Source of the DNA: Arabidopsis thaliana
Taxonomy: Eukaryota; Streptophyta; Magnoliopsida; Brassicales; Brassicaceae
Reading direction: 5' to 3'
Length of the DNA: 64,000 nucleotides
Assembly: GCF_000001735.4 (NCBI RefSeq)
Contig: NC_003076.8
Location: 8,060,001-8,124,000 of the forward strand
How positions within the stretch are numbered: position 1 is the first letter of the stretch; every line of letters starts with the position of its first letter. Below, one piece after another: positions 48,501 to 58,617 of this stretch. The notes under the pieces are model-generated. The model was not told where the DNA came from, did not search any database, and saw only the letters and a program-made list of their open reading frames with translations. Position numbers and translations under genes: made by a program.

Positions 48501-48590
48501 ACGATTAGTTGAAATCATAATCCAAACGAAAATCCATCCAAGAAACAGAACCACCATTAACATCTTCACTAAGCTTCTCATATTCCCCAT
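45565..48590 (-). CDS. FRO5: Ferric/cupric-chelate reductase FRO5
   Basis: Eight exons on the minus strand (48590-48437, 48357-48261, 48170-47991, 47690-47456, 47339-47012, 46876-46639, 46550-45826, 45707-45565). Every exon is the same length as in FRO4, and the protein is again 699 residues. It shares the haem-histidine core, HPFT, GPYGPNSFDV and the NADPH motif (here GGGSGVTPF). An in-frame ATG 24 bases upstream (MDNNIKDK) exists, but the start matching FRO4 is preferred. It acts at the plasma membrane with NADPH as donor; a copper-reductase role in roots under SPL7 is reported for the pair. Its upstream DNA lacks the MITE found at FRO4. Confidence 0.95.
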
Positions 48591-48666
48591 TTTGTCTTTT
48601 ATGTTATTATCCACAATATACTTATGTAAGTGTGTGTTTTATGTGTGGAAAGCTTTTTGGATTTGT

Positions 48667-48674
48667 TATTTATA
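48667..48674 (-). promoter_or_regulatory. FRO5 TATA box
   Basis: TATAAATA on the minus strand, 77-84 bases upstream of the FRO5 ATG, the counterpart of the FRO4 box. Confidence 0.6.
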
Positions 48675-50054
48675 GCGGATTATCAGGGCAATAACGTAAT
48701 TGTTTAATTAATATGTAACGTGTTATATTATACATGTCTAAGACGTGAGAATGCTTCCCCTGCTTTTATTTTATATCTTTTCTCCCAAAAATTATTTGCT
48801 GGCAGAGAACTTTCACAATGTAATGTATAATTACATATACATAACTCATATATCATACATGTATGGCCAACAATTTGTATAAGAAAACCATATGGGATAC
48901 ATGTTTAGCCAAACATGGATCAGTTTATGCAATTGAAAGCGTTCTTTTAATCAGATTTTGTATTCAGTTTCTATATATAGATTTAGTTCTTCATGAACTC
49001 TACAATATATTTGGGACAATTATATTTCGATCTGTGTTGGGATGCATTATTTGGATGCAATTGCACAATATATTGTTTGTTTAACCAATTCACACTAATA
49101 TATCAACATAAAAAGATATTTTATACCAATTACATTTAGAATGGTCTTACTAATTCATTTCTGTGAAATCTTCATTTTACTTTTAATAAAAGAAAAATCA
49201 CGAGTTTATAGACGTGAATTTGTACGAAACTCTTAAAAACGTACATGATAGTTTCTTAGATATGCCCCTTGGTCTAAAAGTGTCACACATATTTGCGAAT
49301 AGAATACTTGTGAGTTGAGAGCAATGGTTTGATAATTATTATATATTTCTACTCTACAACAAATACTGCCAAATAGAAAAGCAAGAAATGTTATCAAATT
49401 CAAATGTATGTTACGTTTAAGTAAGAGTGAATCTCGTTGAAAAACGTTTATATGATTGTGTAAATATCTATATAGATATAAAATGGATAAAAACGAGAAG
49501 TACAAGATGGTTCCAACTTCCAATCAAATCAAAGTATCTTACTAACTATTTTAAATTTAATTAAATTATAAAATATTAGTTAGGGTTTCGTGCGTAGAGA
49601 GTTGAGATAATGAGATTTGAGAACATTCTATAAGGCATGATTCATGCATTTACAAATTGGTACTTGTTGTACTACATCTTTACTTATTCTTAGCTAATAT
49701 ATACTTTATCTCCGCATTAAAAAAATATCATATTACACTATCCATGTCTTTTATTGGCTAAATTGGGCTCTCCATATCAATATTATGGAAAGAGCAGGTG
49801 TGTCGAACACATACTAAAGACTTTGTTCGGACCTCAAATCTAAGTCATGCATGTGATAGGTACATTGCATATTTTGTTTTTGGAATCGAAAGTTGCAAGT
49901 AAACGCATAAATTTCCAACCATGCTAATCTAAGTTTCATAGGATAAATCAAACAAAGAAGGATGAATCTAGCACTACTTTTGGTTACAAAATATTTGGAA
50001 TCAATAGAATCTTATTAATATGGTAGAGTTGACTTTTGAGATTGATATGGGAAA
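48675..50054. other. FRO5 upstream region
   Basis: AT-rich DNA with no supported gene, homologous in patches to the FRO4 upstream region. The single TAA at 48739-48741 marks the site where FRO4 carries a MITE. Confidence 0.55.
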
Positions 50055-50135
50055 GTACAGTTGACTTTTAAATTACGATCTCAAGTACGGTTGACTTGTA
50101 TTGAAAGAGCGGTACAATAGTACAATCAACCGTAC
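50055..50135. promoter_or_regulatory. Cluster of five GTAC motifs upstream of FRO5
   Basis: GTAC occurs at 50055, 50085, 50112, 50120 and 50132, in a block also conserved upstream of FRO4 (GTACAGTTGAC, CTCAAGTAC, TATTGAAAGAGC). It lies about 1.5 kb from the FRO5 ATG and 250 bases beyond the end of the DUF819 gene. It is a candidate SPL7 copper-response cluster, by inference. Confidence 0.45.
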
Positions 50136-50379
50136 CACTAGATGTATATTAGTATTAGTCAACTAAAAAAAAATCTACAGACAAATTTTATTTTATATTT
50201 GAACAAGTAAAGCTCGCAAACCAATGTAAAATGGTTATTGTTTATGAGATAAATGCTTGTTTTGTATGAAAACACTGATAATTTGGAAAACAAAAAGATT
50301 TAAAATTTGTTGAGAACAATTAGCAATTTACAAGAAGTCTAGCTTCAGAATCCTCCAATCATTAGAACTGTTTAGAAAT

Positions 50380-52692
50380 CTATAATCGTTTGAGGACAAA
50401 AACTCCACATCCAATGCCTAGAAAAGTTGCTATGGAGACCCCAAAAACACCAGAGAGAATCCCGGGGACGACAAGAGAAGTCCATCCTTTTGCGGTTGCC
50501 ATGGCACACGCAGTGGTTGGGCCTCCGATGTTAGCATTTGATGCAAGAAGTAATAGCTTCATGTCGATACAGAATAGTTTTCCTAGAACCAAAGTCACTG
50601 CTAGATGAACCATTACTTGAATAGCAGCAAATAAGAAGATACTTGGGGCAGTGTTGATTACATTCCATACACTCCCTGTGGCTCCTAGAATTGTGAAAAA
50701 TACCTGAACAAAAAAGATTCAAAAACAAACCATGGTCTGAAGTCCTCGGGCTTAATCAGGGATGGGCTTTAACAATGAGAATAAGGGCTCAAAACGGGTC
50801 AGACATAGCCCATTTTGCCAATGACATGTCTAATTGGTTCTAAATAATGGATAAAGTGTAAAGAAAGAGATACCTGCATGAGAATGAGAGAGATGGTTTC
50901 AGCAGAAGGTGCCAGAGAGTTGAAGAAATCAGGGAAGGATGTTGCCAAGACAATGGTGATGGCTGTTACTGCAGGAAGCATAACTCCTTGTATCTTAAAT
51001 AGCGTCGTCAACGTAATTGCAGCTTTGCATATCAGGAAGGAAACTGATAGTGCAATTGAAGTTGAAACCACTCTGTTCTTGTCCTCGAGCTTGTCATCCT
51101 TAGTCATGTCAGCATCTGCCAAAGATCACAAAAACTTGAATAGTAGTGTTTATATGTGGATGCAAATGCAGTTAGAAGATGAGAAACGTTATGTAATAAT
51201 GTCAAAACTCAAAAGTATTGAAAACTTATTATCAAGTCTTAATTTGATAGGCACATTATATGTATTAATAATAACTATCTTTACCAACATTCACTCAAAT
51301 CAATTTGACAACTAACCAAGTAGCCCTAGAGTCACCAAATCCTTAGTTGGTCCGACTATTCGCCATAAGTTCTTTAGTAATCCTCTCACATTGCAACATA
51401 CTTACATACCTTATATATACAAAATGTGATCAAGATGGAAGTTTACCAGGGGAAGATGCTGAGGCGGTCTCAGGGGGTATCTTTGAGGCCAACGCAAACA
51501 AAACCATGAAGTGAAGAGCACATATGACATTATCCACAGCTACACCCGCTGCTATAACAGATGGAGATATCTGTAGAGCCTCCGATATCGCAACAAAATT
51601 AAGGGCTGCAGAACAAAAAACAAGAACCAACAATTTTATTCTCATTCCTCTTGAAGAATCCATTCCCAAGTTGTGATAAACATCTTACAAGCCAATTTAG
51701 CAAGATTTTCCTCTTTTTTCGATAAACGAAAATCAAGCAAAGCTAGAATCTTTTCGGCTAAAGAAGATAAACATTGAGTACCTCTGTCTGTAAACAAGCC
51801 AAAGAAGCAATGAAGGGGCTCCAGACAAACTTACATCCACCAATGTAACTCCCCATAAGAGCAGCTGCTATTTTCCAGTTATCCGGACCAAGCGATCTCA
51901 TCGGTACCAACATAAAAGCCACCACTGTTCCAACAATCGTCGCAACTACAACAAACCAACTCACAAATTAATAAACCACTCAACACATCATCAATAACAA
52001 TGTCACTTCACAATCAATCTTTTTAACTAAAACCACTCAAAGACATAAACTTTTGTTAGTCTTAAGCATGAATCCAAACTAATCCCAATCCAAAAACTTG
52101 CCTTTAAGCAAAAGACTAAATCTTTACCAGATCCAATTAAGAATGCAAGAAGCAATGATCCAGTAGATCGGATAATACGACGGAGATCAGCTCTAAACAA
52201 CAACAATGGAATCGTATGCGGCAAGAGAAACTCCATGAAGAAGCCATACGACGGCGTTTCAAACGGAATTAACCTTAAATTGCTAGCGGCGAGCCCAAGT
52301 AACGTACTTGTCAACGCACCACTCACCATACTTCCAATTTTCGTCTTCTCCGACCTAATGAAGTCGGTAATTTCATCAGTATACAAAACCCTAGTTTCAA
52401 CAGAGAGGATTGAGGTGATTTACCAGACACCGAAAGCTCCGGCGGCGAAGAGAGCAGCCCATTGTGACCAGTGATCGTCTGGGGAGATTAGAGGGAATCG
52501 TAGTTGTGAGTAGACCTTCACGCGCCGGCGTCGAGATGAAACAAGACGATGTGGAGTGAGTGTTACCGGCGGCGATTTGTTACGGCGTATGGTTATTGAT
52601 GATGATAAGTGGTGGCGGGAAGGAGACACGTGGAGCGATGAGATTGTGGGGGACAGTGGATTTGGTGATACCACTGTGAATAGAAGAGCCAT
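50380..52692 (-). CDS. DUF819 membrane protein, probably plastidial
   Basis: Six exons on the minus strand (52692-52424, 52354-52128, 51945-51835, 51605-51447, 51115-50874, 50703-50380) give 443 residues. Residues 1-65 are rich in Ser, Pro and Arg and poor in acids (SPSRHHLSSSITIRRNKSPP), like a chloroplast transit peptide. The rest is a polytopic DUF819 protein: FLLPHTIPLLLFRADLRR, AALMGSYIGGSLNFVAISEA, then AAGVAVDNVICALHF, and ASNANIGGPTTACAMATAKG near the end. DUF819 proteins resemble transporters, but no substrate is known. Exon 2 is set at 52354 because this gives the family sequence W-SEKTKIGS and a normal 69-bp intron. Confidence 0.87.
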
Positions 52693-53909
52693 TGCACTTT
52701 TTAGATACACCAATTAATGTTTGAAGTCCCATATTATACTTTTGGAAACTTATTTTTTTTGTTTCCTTATTCGGCTAAACAAATTTATTGAGATATCAAA
52801 TTGACGAGAAGCATATTAATATACCACATAATGAATATGATAAAAGTTTAAAATAAAATTTAACAATATTTTTTTTCTAAAACTTTACTCTATTTTCTAT
52901 TTTTGTAATCTATTTCTTGATACGAAAAAAATAACAAATAAGAAATAAATAAAATCGATAAAGAAAGTAACATAACATAGGAAGACGAAATATATAAGAA
53001 GAAAATATAATGAATAGTATGAAAAAAGAAAAATAGTAAAAAAAAATTATGATTAGCTTCGTTTGGTGGAATTCTCTTCTTTTTAGTGTTTTCATGTATT
53101 TTATTGTCTTCTTGTTTATCAAGAAAAAGAAGTTAATCTAGACTTTGATAAAATGATGGATCATGGATGCCCATAAAAAGAGTACTTCTAATTTTTTTTC
53201 TATAACTTTTTTAAAAAGGATGCATTCACTATAACAAGGTTTGTTGTATGAATAAAATTTTACATACACTCAGAAAAAAGAAGAAAAAAAGAAGAAGAAG
53301 AGTACTTCTAATTTGGTGACAGATGCTTCCTTATATTTCCTTCTAATTATTAAATTAGTATCGTTTAGGTCTATTGGAATTAATGAGTGAAATATTAAAC
53401 CTTGCCTACAATACACTAATTAATTTATTTTTTGTAATAATGTGTCGGTCCAAACCTTGTTAGTTACGCAATTAATACCATAATAATCACACCACCTACG
53501 ATGAGTTAATCCGTAACACCACAAATTATATCTCAAAACTGTTTCTATCTAATTCAAAAATGAATCAAACATCCCTACTCATAGCGTACACAAATGATTA
53601 ACTAAGAATTACCAAATCAGTGAAAATCAACTATATTTAATAGAAAGCAAAACTTTTTGAAAATGATTGCCACCGAATCACAAACAAAATCAGGTTTAAG
53701 CTTCCTTTGGTTTCCCATTGCTGTTGACAAACTTCGCTGCCTAATGATTTCACAAACACTTTCTCTTTCACTTACCTTTAGTGGGAAAAAAATACGAATA
53801 CAGAGAAGTGACAGCAAAAACCCACTTTCTAGTTTCTCCATCTCTTCTTCTCTTTAATATCATCAAACCAAAACCTTTCTCAAACCTTCCCCAAAAAAGC
53901 TTCACTCTA
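52693..53909. other. Divergent promoter spacer, DUF819 gene and receptor kinase gene
   Basis: This very AT-rich 1.2-kb spacer serves as upstream DNA for both divergent genes. It contains A/T-rich and GA-rich low-complexity stretches (e.g. 53275-53301). No gene or element is recognised. Confidence 0.55.
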
Positions 53910-56384
53910 ATGGCGTTTCCAATAAATCTAACCCAAACCCTTCTCTTCTTCTTCTGCCCTCTTCTTCATCTCTCTTTCGCTGCTTTCACTCCAACTGATA
54001 ATTATCTCATCAATTCCGGTTCTAACACCAATACATCTTTCTTCACAACCCGTTCTTTTCTCAGCGACTCTTCAGAACCTGGCTCGAGTTTTCTCTCCAC
54101 CGATCGATCCATCTCGATTTCTGACACGAACCCATCTCCAGATTCACCCGTTTTGTACAACACAGCTCGTGTTTTCCCCGTCGGAGGATCATACAAATTC
54201 CAAGTCACTACCAAAGGCACTCACTTTATCCGTCTCCATTTCGCGCCTTTTAAAGCTTCGAGATTTAACTTAAGGTCTGCTAAATTTCGAGTTTTGATTA
54301 ATGGGTTCTCTGTGATTAACAGTTTCAGTACTAGCTCCGTCGTTGTTAAAGAATTCATACTCAAAATCGATGACCCTGTTTTAGAGATTTCGTTTTTGCC
54401 CTTTAAAGCTTCTGGATTTGGGTTTGTTAATGCGGTTGAAGTGTTTTCAGCACCTAAGGATTATATAATGGATCAAGGAACGAAGCTTGTGATTCCTAAC
54501 TCTGCTCAAATCTTTAGTAACTTGTCATCTCAAGTTCTTGAGACTGTTCATAGAATCAACGTTGGTGGTTCGAAATTGACGCCGTTTAATGATACGTTGT
54601 GGAGGACTTGGGTTGTTGATGACAACTATCTTCTCTTGAGAGCTGCTGCTAGACGTGCTTGGACTACTCATTCTCCGAATTATCAAAACGGTGGTGCCAC
54701 GAGAGAGATTGCTCCGGATAATGTTTATATGACTGCTCAGGAGATGGATCGAGATAATCAGGAGTTGCAGGCAAGGTTTAACATTAGTTGGGGGTTTCAG
54801 GTTGATGAGAAACGAGTTCTTCATTTGGTTCGTTTGCATTTCTGCGATATCGTTAGTTCGTCGCTTAATCAGCTCTATTTCAATGTCTTTATCAATGAGT
54901 ATCTTGCGTTTAAGGATGTTGATCTCTCCACGCTTACTTTCCATGTGCTTGCGTCTCCGTTGTACATTGATTTTGTTGCGGAGTCTGATCGTTCTGGAAT
55001 GTTGAGGATTAGTGTTGGACCGTCTGATCTTAGTAATCCGGCGAGAGTTAATGCTCTATTGAATGGAGTTGAGATCATGAGGATTTTGAGCCCTGTGAGT
55101 TCTGAAGTGGTATCTGGAAAGAGGAATGTTGTCTGGATCGTGGTTGGCTCGGTTTTGGGAGGTTTTGTGTTCTTGTCGCTGTTCTTCTTGAGCGTTTTGT
55201 GCTTGTGCAGGCGCAAGAACAACAAGACGAGGAGTTCAGAGAGCACGGGATGGACACCTTTGAGGAGGTTTAGAGGCAGTTCCAATAGTAGAACAACTGA
55301 AAGAACTGTTAGTTCTAGTGGCTACCATACTCTGAGAATCTCGTTCGCGGAGTTACAATCCGGAACCAATAACTTTGATAGAAGTTTAGTTATCGGAGTT
55401 GGCGGATTCGGGATGGTTTTTAGAGGGTCTCTTAAAGACAACACCAAAGTAGCTGTGAAGAGAGGCTCTCCTGGTTCAAGACAGGGCTTACCAGAGTTTC
55501 TCTCTGAGATAACCATTCTCTCTAAGATCCGTCATCGCCATCTAGTTTCACTTGTTGGGTATTGCGAAGAACAGTCTGAGATGATTCTTGTTTATGAGTA
55601 CATGGATAAAGGACCACTCAAAAGTCACTTATACGGATCCACCAACCCGCCTTTATCTTGGAAACAACGGCTTGAGGTCTGCATTGGTGCAGCCAGAGGA
55701 CTTCATTACCTTCACACCGGTTCTTCGCAAGGAATCATCCACCGGGATATCAAATCCACCAATATCTTACTAGATAACAACTATGTAGCCAAAGTTGCAG
55801 ACTTTGGACTCTCAAGATCCGGTCCTTGTATTGATGAGACACATGTGAGCACCGGTGTAAAAGGAAGCTTTGGATATCTTGATCCTGAATACTTCAGAAG
55901 ACAACAGCTCACGGATAAGTCCGATGTTTATTCATTTGGTGTTGTTCTTTTTGAAGTTCTTTGCGCTAGACCCGCTGTTGATCCGTTGCTTGTTAGGGAG
56001 CAAGTAAATTTAGCAGAATGGGCAATAGAGTGGCAAAGGAAAGGGATGCTTGATCAGATCGTTGATCCGAATATCGCAGATGAAATCAAACCGTGCTCGT
56101 TGAAGAAATTCGCTGAAACCGCAGAGAAATGCTGTGCGGATTACGGTGTAGATAGACCGACAATTGGCGATGTTCTATGGAACTTAGAACATGTGCTTCA
56201 GCTTCAAGAATCCGGACCATTGAACATTCCTGAAGAAGATTATGGAGATGTTACCGACCCGAGAACGGCTCGGCAAGGTCTGTCTAATGGCTCGAACATA
56301 GAGAGAGACTATGGAGATGGAACTTCAGGCATAATCAGTAGCACCCAAGTGTTCTCTCAGCTAATGACCAACGCTGGGAGATAA
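53910..56384 (+). CDS. CrRLK1L receptor-like kinase (malectin-like ectodomain)
   Basis: A single exon of 824 residues from the ATG at 53910, chosen because it opens directly into a signal peptide (MAFPINLTQTLLFFFCPLLH); an in-frame ATG at 53781 would bury it. Order: signal peptide; tandem malectin-like ectodomain (about 25-400, beginning FTPTDNYLINSGS, with THFIRLHFAPF and VHRINVGGSKLTPFNDTLWR); one membrane span (about 407-432); Ser/Thr kinase (about 490-760) with GVGGFGMVFRG, VAVKR, HRDIKSTNILLD, DFGLSR and GSFGYLDPEYF. All catalytic residues are present. This is the FERONIA/THESEUS family, which senses cell-wall or RALF-peptide signals at the plasma membrane. This member has no established ligand that I know. 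Lack of introns is normal for the family. Confidence 0.94.
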   Translation: MAFPINLTQTLLFFFCPLLHLSFAAFTPTDNYLINSGSNTNTSFFTTRSFLSDSSEPGSSFLSTDRSISISDTNPSPDSPVLYNTARVFPVGGSYKFQVTTKGTHFIRLHFAPFKASRFNLRSAKFRVLINGFSVINSFSTSSVVVKEFILKIDDPVLEISFLPFKASGFGFVNAVEVFSAPKDYIMDQGTKLVIPNSAQIFSNLSSQVLETVHRINVGGSKLTPFNDTLWRTWVVDDNYLLLRAAARRAWTTHSPNYQNGGATREIAPDNVYMTAQEMDRDNQELQARFNISWGFQVDEKRVLHLVRLHFCDIVSSSLNQLYFNVFINEYLAFKDVDLSTLTFHVLASPLYIDFVAESDRSGMLRISVGPSDLSNPARVNALLNGVEIMRILSPVSSEVVSGKRNVVWIVVGSVLGGFVFLSLFFLSVLCLCRRKNNKTRSSESTGWTPLRRFRGSSNSRTTERTVSSSGYHTLRISFAELQSGTNNFDRSLVIGVGGFGMVFRGSLKDNTKVAVKRGSPGSRQGLPEFLSEITILSKIRHRHLVSLVGYCEEQSEMILVYEYMDKGPLKSHLYGSTNPPLSWKQRLEVCIGAARGLHYLHTGSSQGIIHRDIKSTNILLDNNYVAKVADFGLSRSGPCIDETHVSTGVKGSFGYLDPEYFRRQQLTDKSDVYSFGVVLFEVLCARPAVDPLLVREQVNLAEWAIEWQRKGMLDQIVDPNIADEIKPCSLKKFAETAEKCCADYGVDRPTIGDVLWNLEHVLQLQESGPLNIPEEDYGDVTDPRTARQGLSNGSNIERDYGDGTSGIISSTQVFSQLMTNAGR

Positions 56385-56730
56385 ATTAAAGTCATTGCTA
56401 TATAGAGCAAGTATTTATCATAGTCATAGAGTACAATACCTAAACCGGGAAACCAAAGCGGTGTACCGGTATCTCAGATTCGGTTCGTGTTTGGTATAAT
56501 TTTGTTTGGTTTCTGTAACTTGTAGAGCTATGATTGTTCATTTGATATGGATGAATCATAAACCGTTAAAACCAGTACATTATTTGGTTAAATATTAAAC
56601 CGGTTAAGAGTGGAGAAATTAAAAACCGGAATCTCAAAAGTTCTTGATAAACCGTAAACCCTGTGAAGCCACAACGCTCAGAAACATTTCTGTCTCTGTG
56701 GAGACAGCTGAAGAAGCAGCAGCACTATCA

Positions 56731-57711
56731 ATGGCGTCTCTGAGATTGTTCTCAACGAATCATCAATCTCTTCTCCTTCCATCATCTCTCTCACAAAAGA
56801 CTCTAATATCTTCACCAAGATTCGTCAATAACCCTAGCAGACGGAGTCCAATACGATCCGTTCTTCAATTTAATCGCAAACCGGAACTCGCCGGAGAAAC
56901 GCCGCGTATCGTCGTTATCACCTCCGGAAAAGGCGGTGTTGGAAAGACGACAACCACCGCAAATGTCGGTCTCTCTCTCGCTCGTTACGGTTTCTCAGTT
57001 GTCGCCATTGACGCCGACCTTGGTCTCCGTAACCTCGATCTCCTCCTAGGGTTAGAGAATCGAGTCAATTACACTTGCGTCGAGGTTATAAACGGAGATT
57101 GTCGTCTCGATCAAGCTCTGGTACGTGATAAGCGTTGGTCGAATTTCGAATTGCTATGTATATCTAAACCTAGATCGAAACTTCCGATGGGATTTGGTGG
57201 TAAAGCATTGGAATGGCTTGTGGATGCGTTGAAAACTAGACCGGAAGGTTCACCGGATTTCATCATCATCGATTGTCCTGCAGGAATCGATGCCGGATTC
57301 ATAACCGCCATTACTCCGGCGAATGAAGCAGTTCTGGTAACAACTCCGGATATAACAGCGTTAAGGGATGCTGATAGGGTTACGGGTTTGTTAGAATGCG
57401 ATGGAATCAGAGATATAAAGATGATTGTGAACAGAGTGAGAACTGATATGATTAAAGGAGAGGATATGATGTCAGTGTTAGATGTGCAGGAGATGTTGGG
57501 ATTGTCATTGCTTGGTGTAATTCCTGAAGATTCTGAGGTTATTCGAAGCACGAATCGAGGGTTTCCGCTTGTTCTGAATAAGCCTCCTACGCTTGCGGGA
57601 TTGGCGTTTGAGCAGGCGGCTTGGAGACTCGTTGAGCAAGATAGTATGAAGGCTGTTATGGTGGAGGAAGAACCTAAGAAACGTGGCTTCTTCTCTTTCT
57701 TTGGCGGCTAA
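56731..57711 (+). CDS. MIND1: Plastid division-site ATPase MinD
   Basis: A single exon of 326 residues starting MASLRLFSTNHQ. A Ser/Arg-rich transit peptide covers about residues 1-58. The deviant Walker A motif SGKGGVGKTTTTAN follows (about 64-77), then DADLGLRNLDLLLGLENR and the switch II-like IIDCPAGID. The C-terminus (KKRGFFSFFGG) is the amphipathic membrane-targeting end typical of MinD. In chloroplasts MinD works with MinE and ARC3 to place the FtsZ ring at mid-plastid; the arc11 mutant is affected in this gene (established). The gene lies about 350 bp downstream of the receptor kinase and is unrelated in function. Confidence 0.96.
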   Translation: MASLRLFSTNHQSLLLPSSLSQKTLISSPRFVNNPSRRSPIRSVLQFNRKPELAGETPRIVVITSGKGGVGKTTTTANVGLSLARYGFSVVAIDADLGLRNLDLLLGLENRVNYTCVEVINGDCRLDQALVRDKRWSNFELLCISKPRSKLPMGFGGKALEWLVDALKTRPEGSPDFIIIDCPAGIDAGFITAITPANEAVLVTTPDITALRDADRVTGLLECDGIRDIKMIVNRVRTDMIKGEDMMSVLDVQEMLGLSLLGVIPEDSEVIRSTNRGFPLVLNKPPTLAGLAFEQAAWRLVEQDSMKAVMVEEEPKKRGFFSFFGG

Positions 57712-58617
57712 ATGGCAAACGGATCGAACCGAACCGAACGGTACTGAACTGAACTGAAACTTCTTCCTCGGGTATGTATGCATTGAAATCTTTTGTACAG
57801 GAGCTAGAGATTTTTGAAGATTTTGTCTCTTTTGCTTTGAGAATTTAGATTTGTTCCTAGGACAATGTGGAATTCTACTGCTAGTTTGTTGCTGAGTTCA
57901 AGCTCTGATTCTTATGCCTTTTGTTCTTGAGGTTCTTGATTTCTGTTTCTGTAATCTGTTTATGTTAAAATTGAGAGTTTCCAATATATCTCAAGTTCTT
58001 ATGTCAAATCGTTATGATGAGAACTTCAATAGCTTAGCTGATCTTATCAGAACTTTTCGCGAGTATGAATTCGGTAGCTACTGGTTTGGTGATGATTTTG
58101 CTGGCCCTTTTGTACTATGTAGGCTTGAGTACTAGTGCTGTCTAGCTTGGTATTATGCCATTTGATTCTCTACCTTCTTGATTTATCGATATGGCGGTGT
58201 CGATTAAGTTCCCGAAATAGAAATGATTATGTGATACTGAAGCTCTTAGAGGGCTTAGCTGATAGTAGAACCAACATGATCGCGTATCATAATTCTGATG
58301 CTATTTATACAGTGATAACCCCTCAAAACTTTTTATTTATTGGAACAAAACAAGTATACATGCTCTTTGAAGTATTATGATAACTGCTAACAGTTCTGGT
58401 TTAAGAGATACTGGGTCGTTTGGATTGGTTCACCATTGTAGACAACCCCTCCCGTTTACTTAATACTGCTTTAAACACATGATCATTAGAACCACAGCAA
58501 CAATTACGTTACTAGGTTCCTCACTTGTGTCAGAGACACTGACAACAAACCAAAACCAAAACTTCGGATACGACTCTGTATTAGGGGTTATGAAAACTTT
58601 TTTCGTGATTCTCCAAT
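57712..58617. other. Spacer between convergent MIND1 and SLAH3
   Basis: It contains the 3' UTRs of both genes. No additional gene is supported. Open frames here are short and unlike known proteins. Confidence 0.55.

Noticed and set aside
52391..52423. A 33-bp intron between the first two exons of the DUF819 gene
   Set aside because: It is too short for a plant intron. The acceptor at 52355-52356 gives a 69-bp intron and restores the family sequence W-SEKTKIGS.
54525..55285. Antisense frames inside the receptor kinase gene
   Set aside because: They overlap a fully conserved kinase/malectin gene and have no recognisable content.
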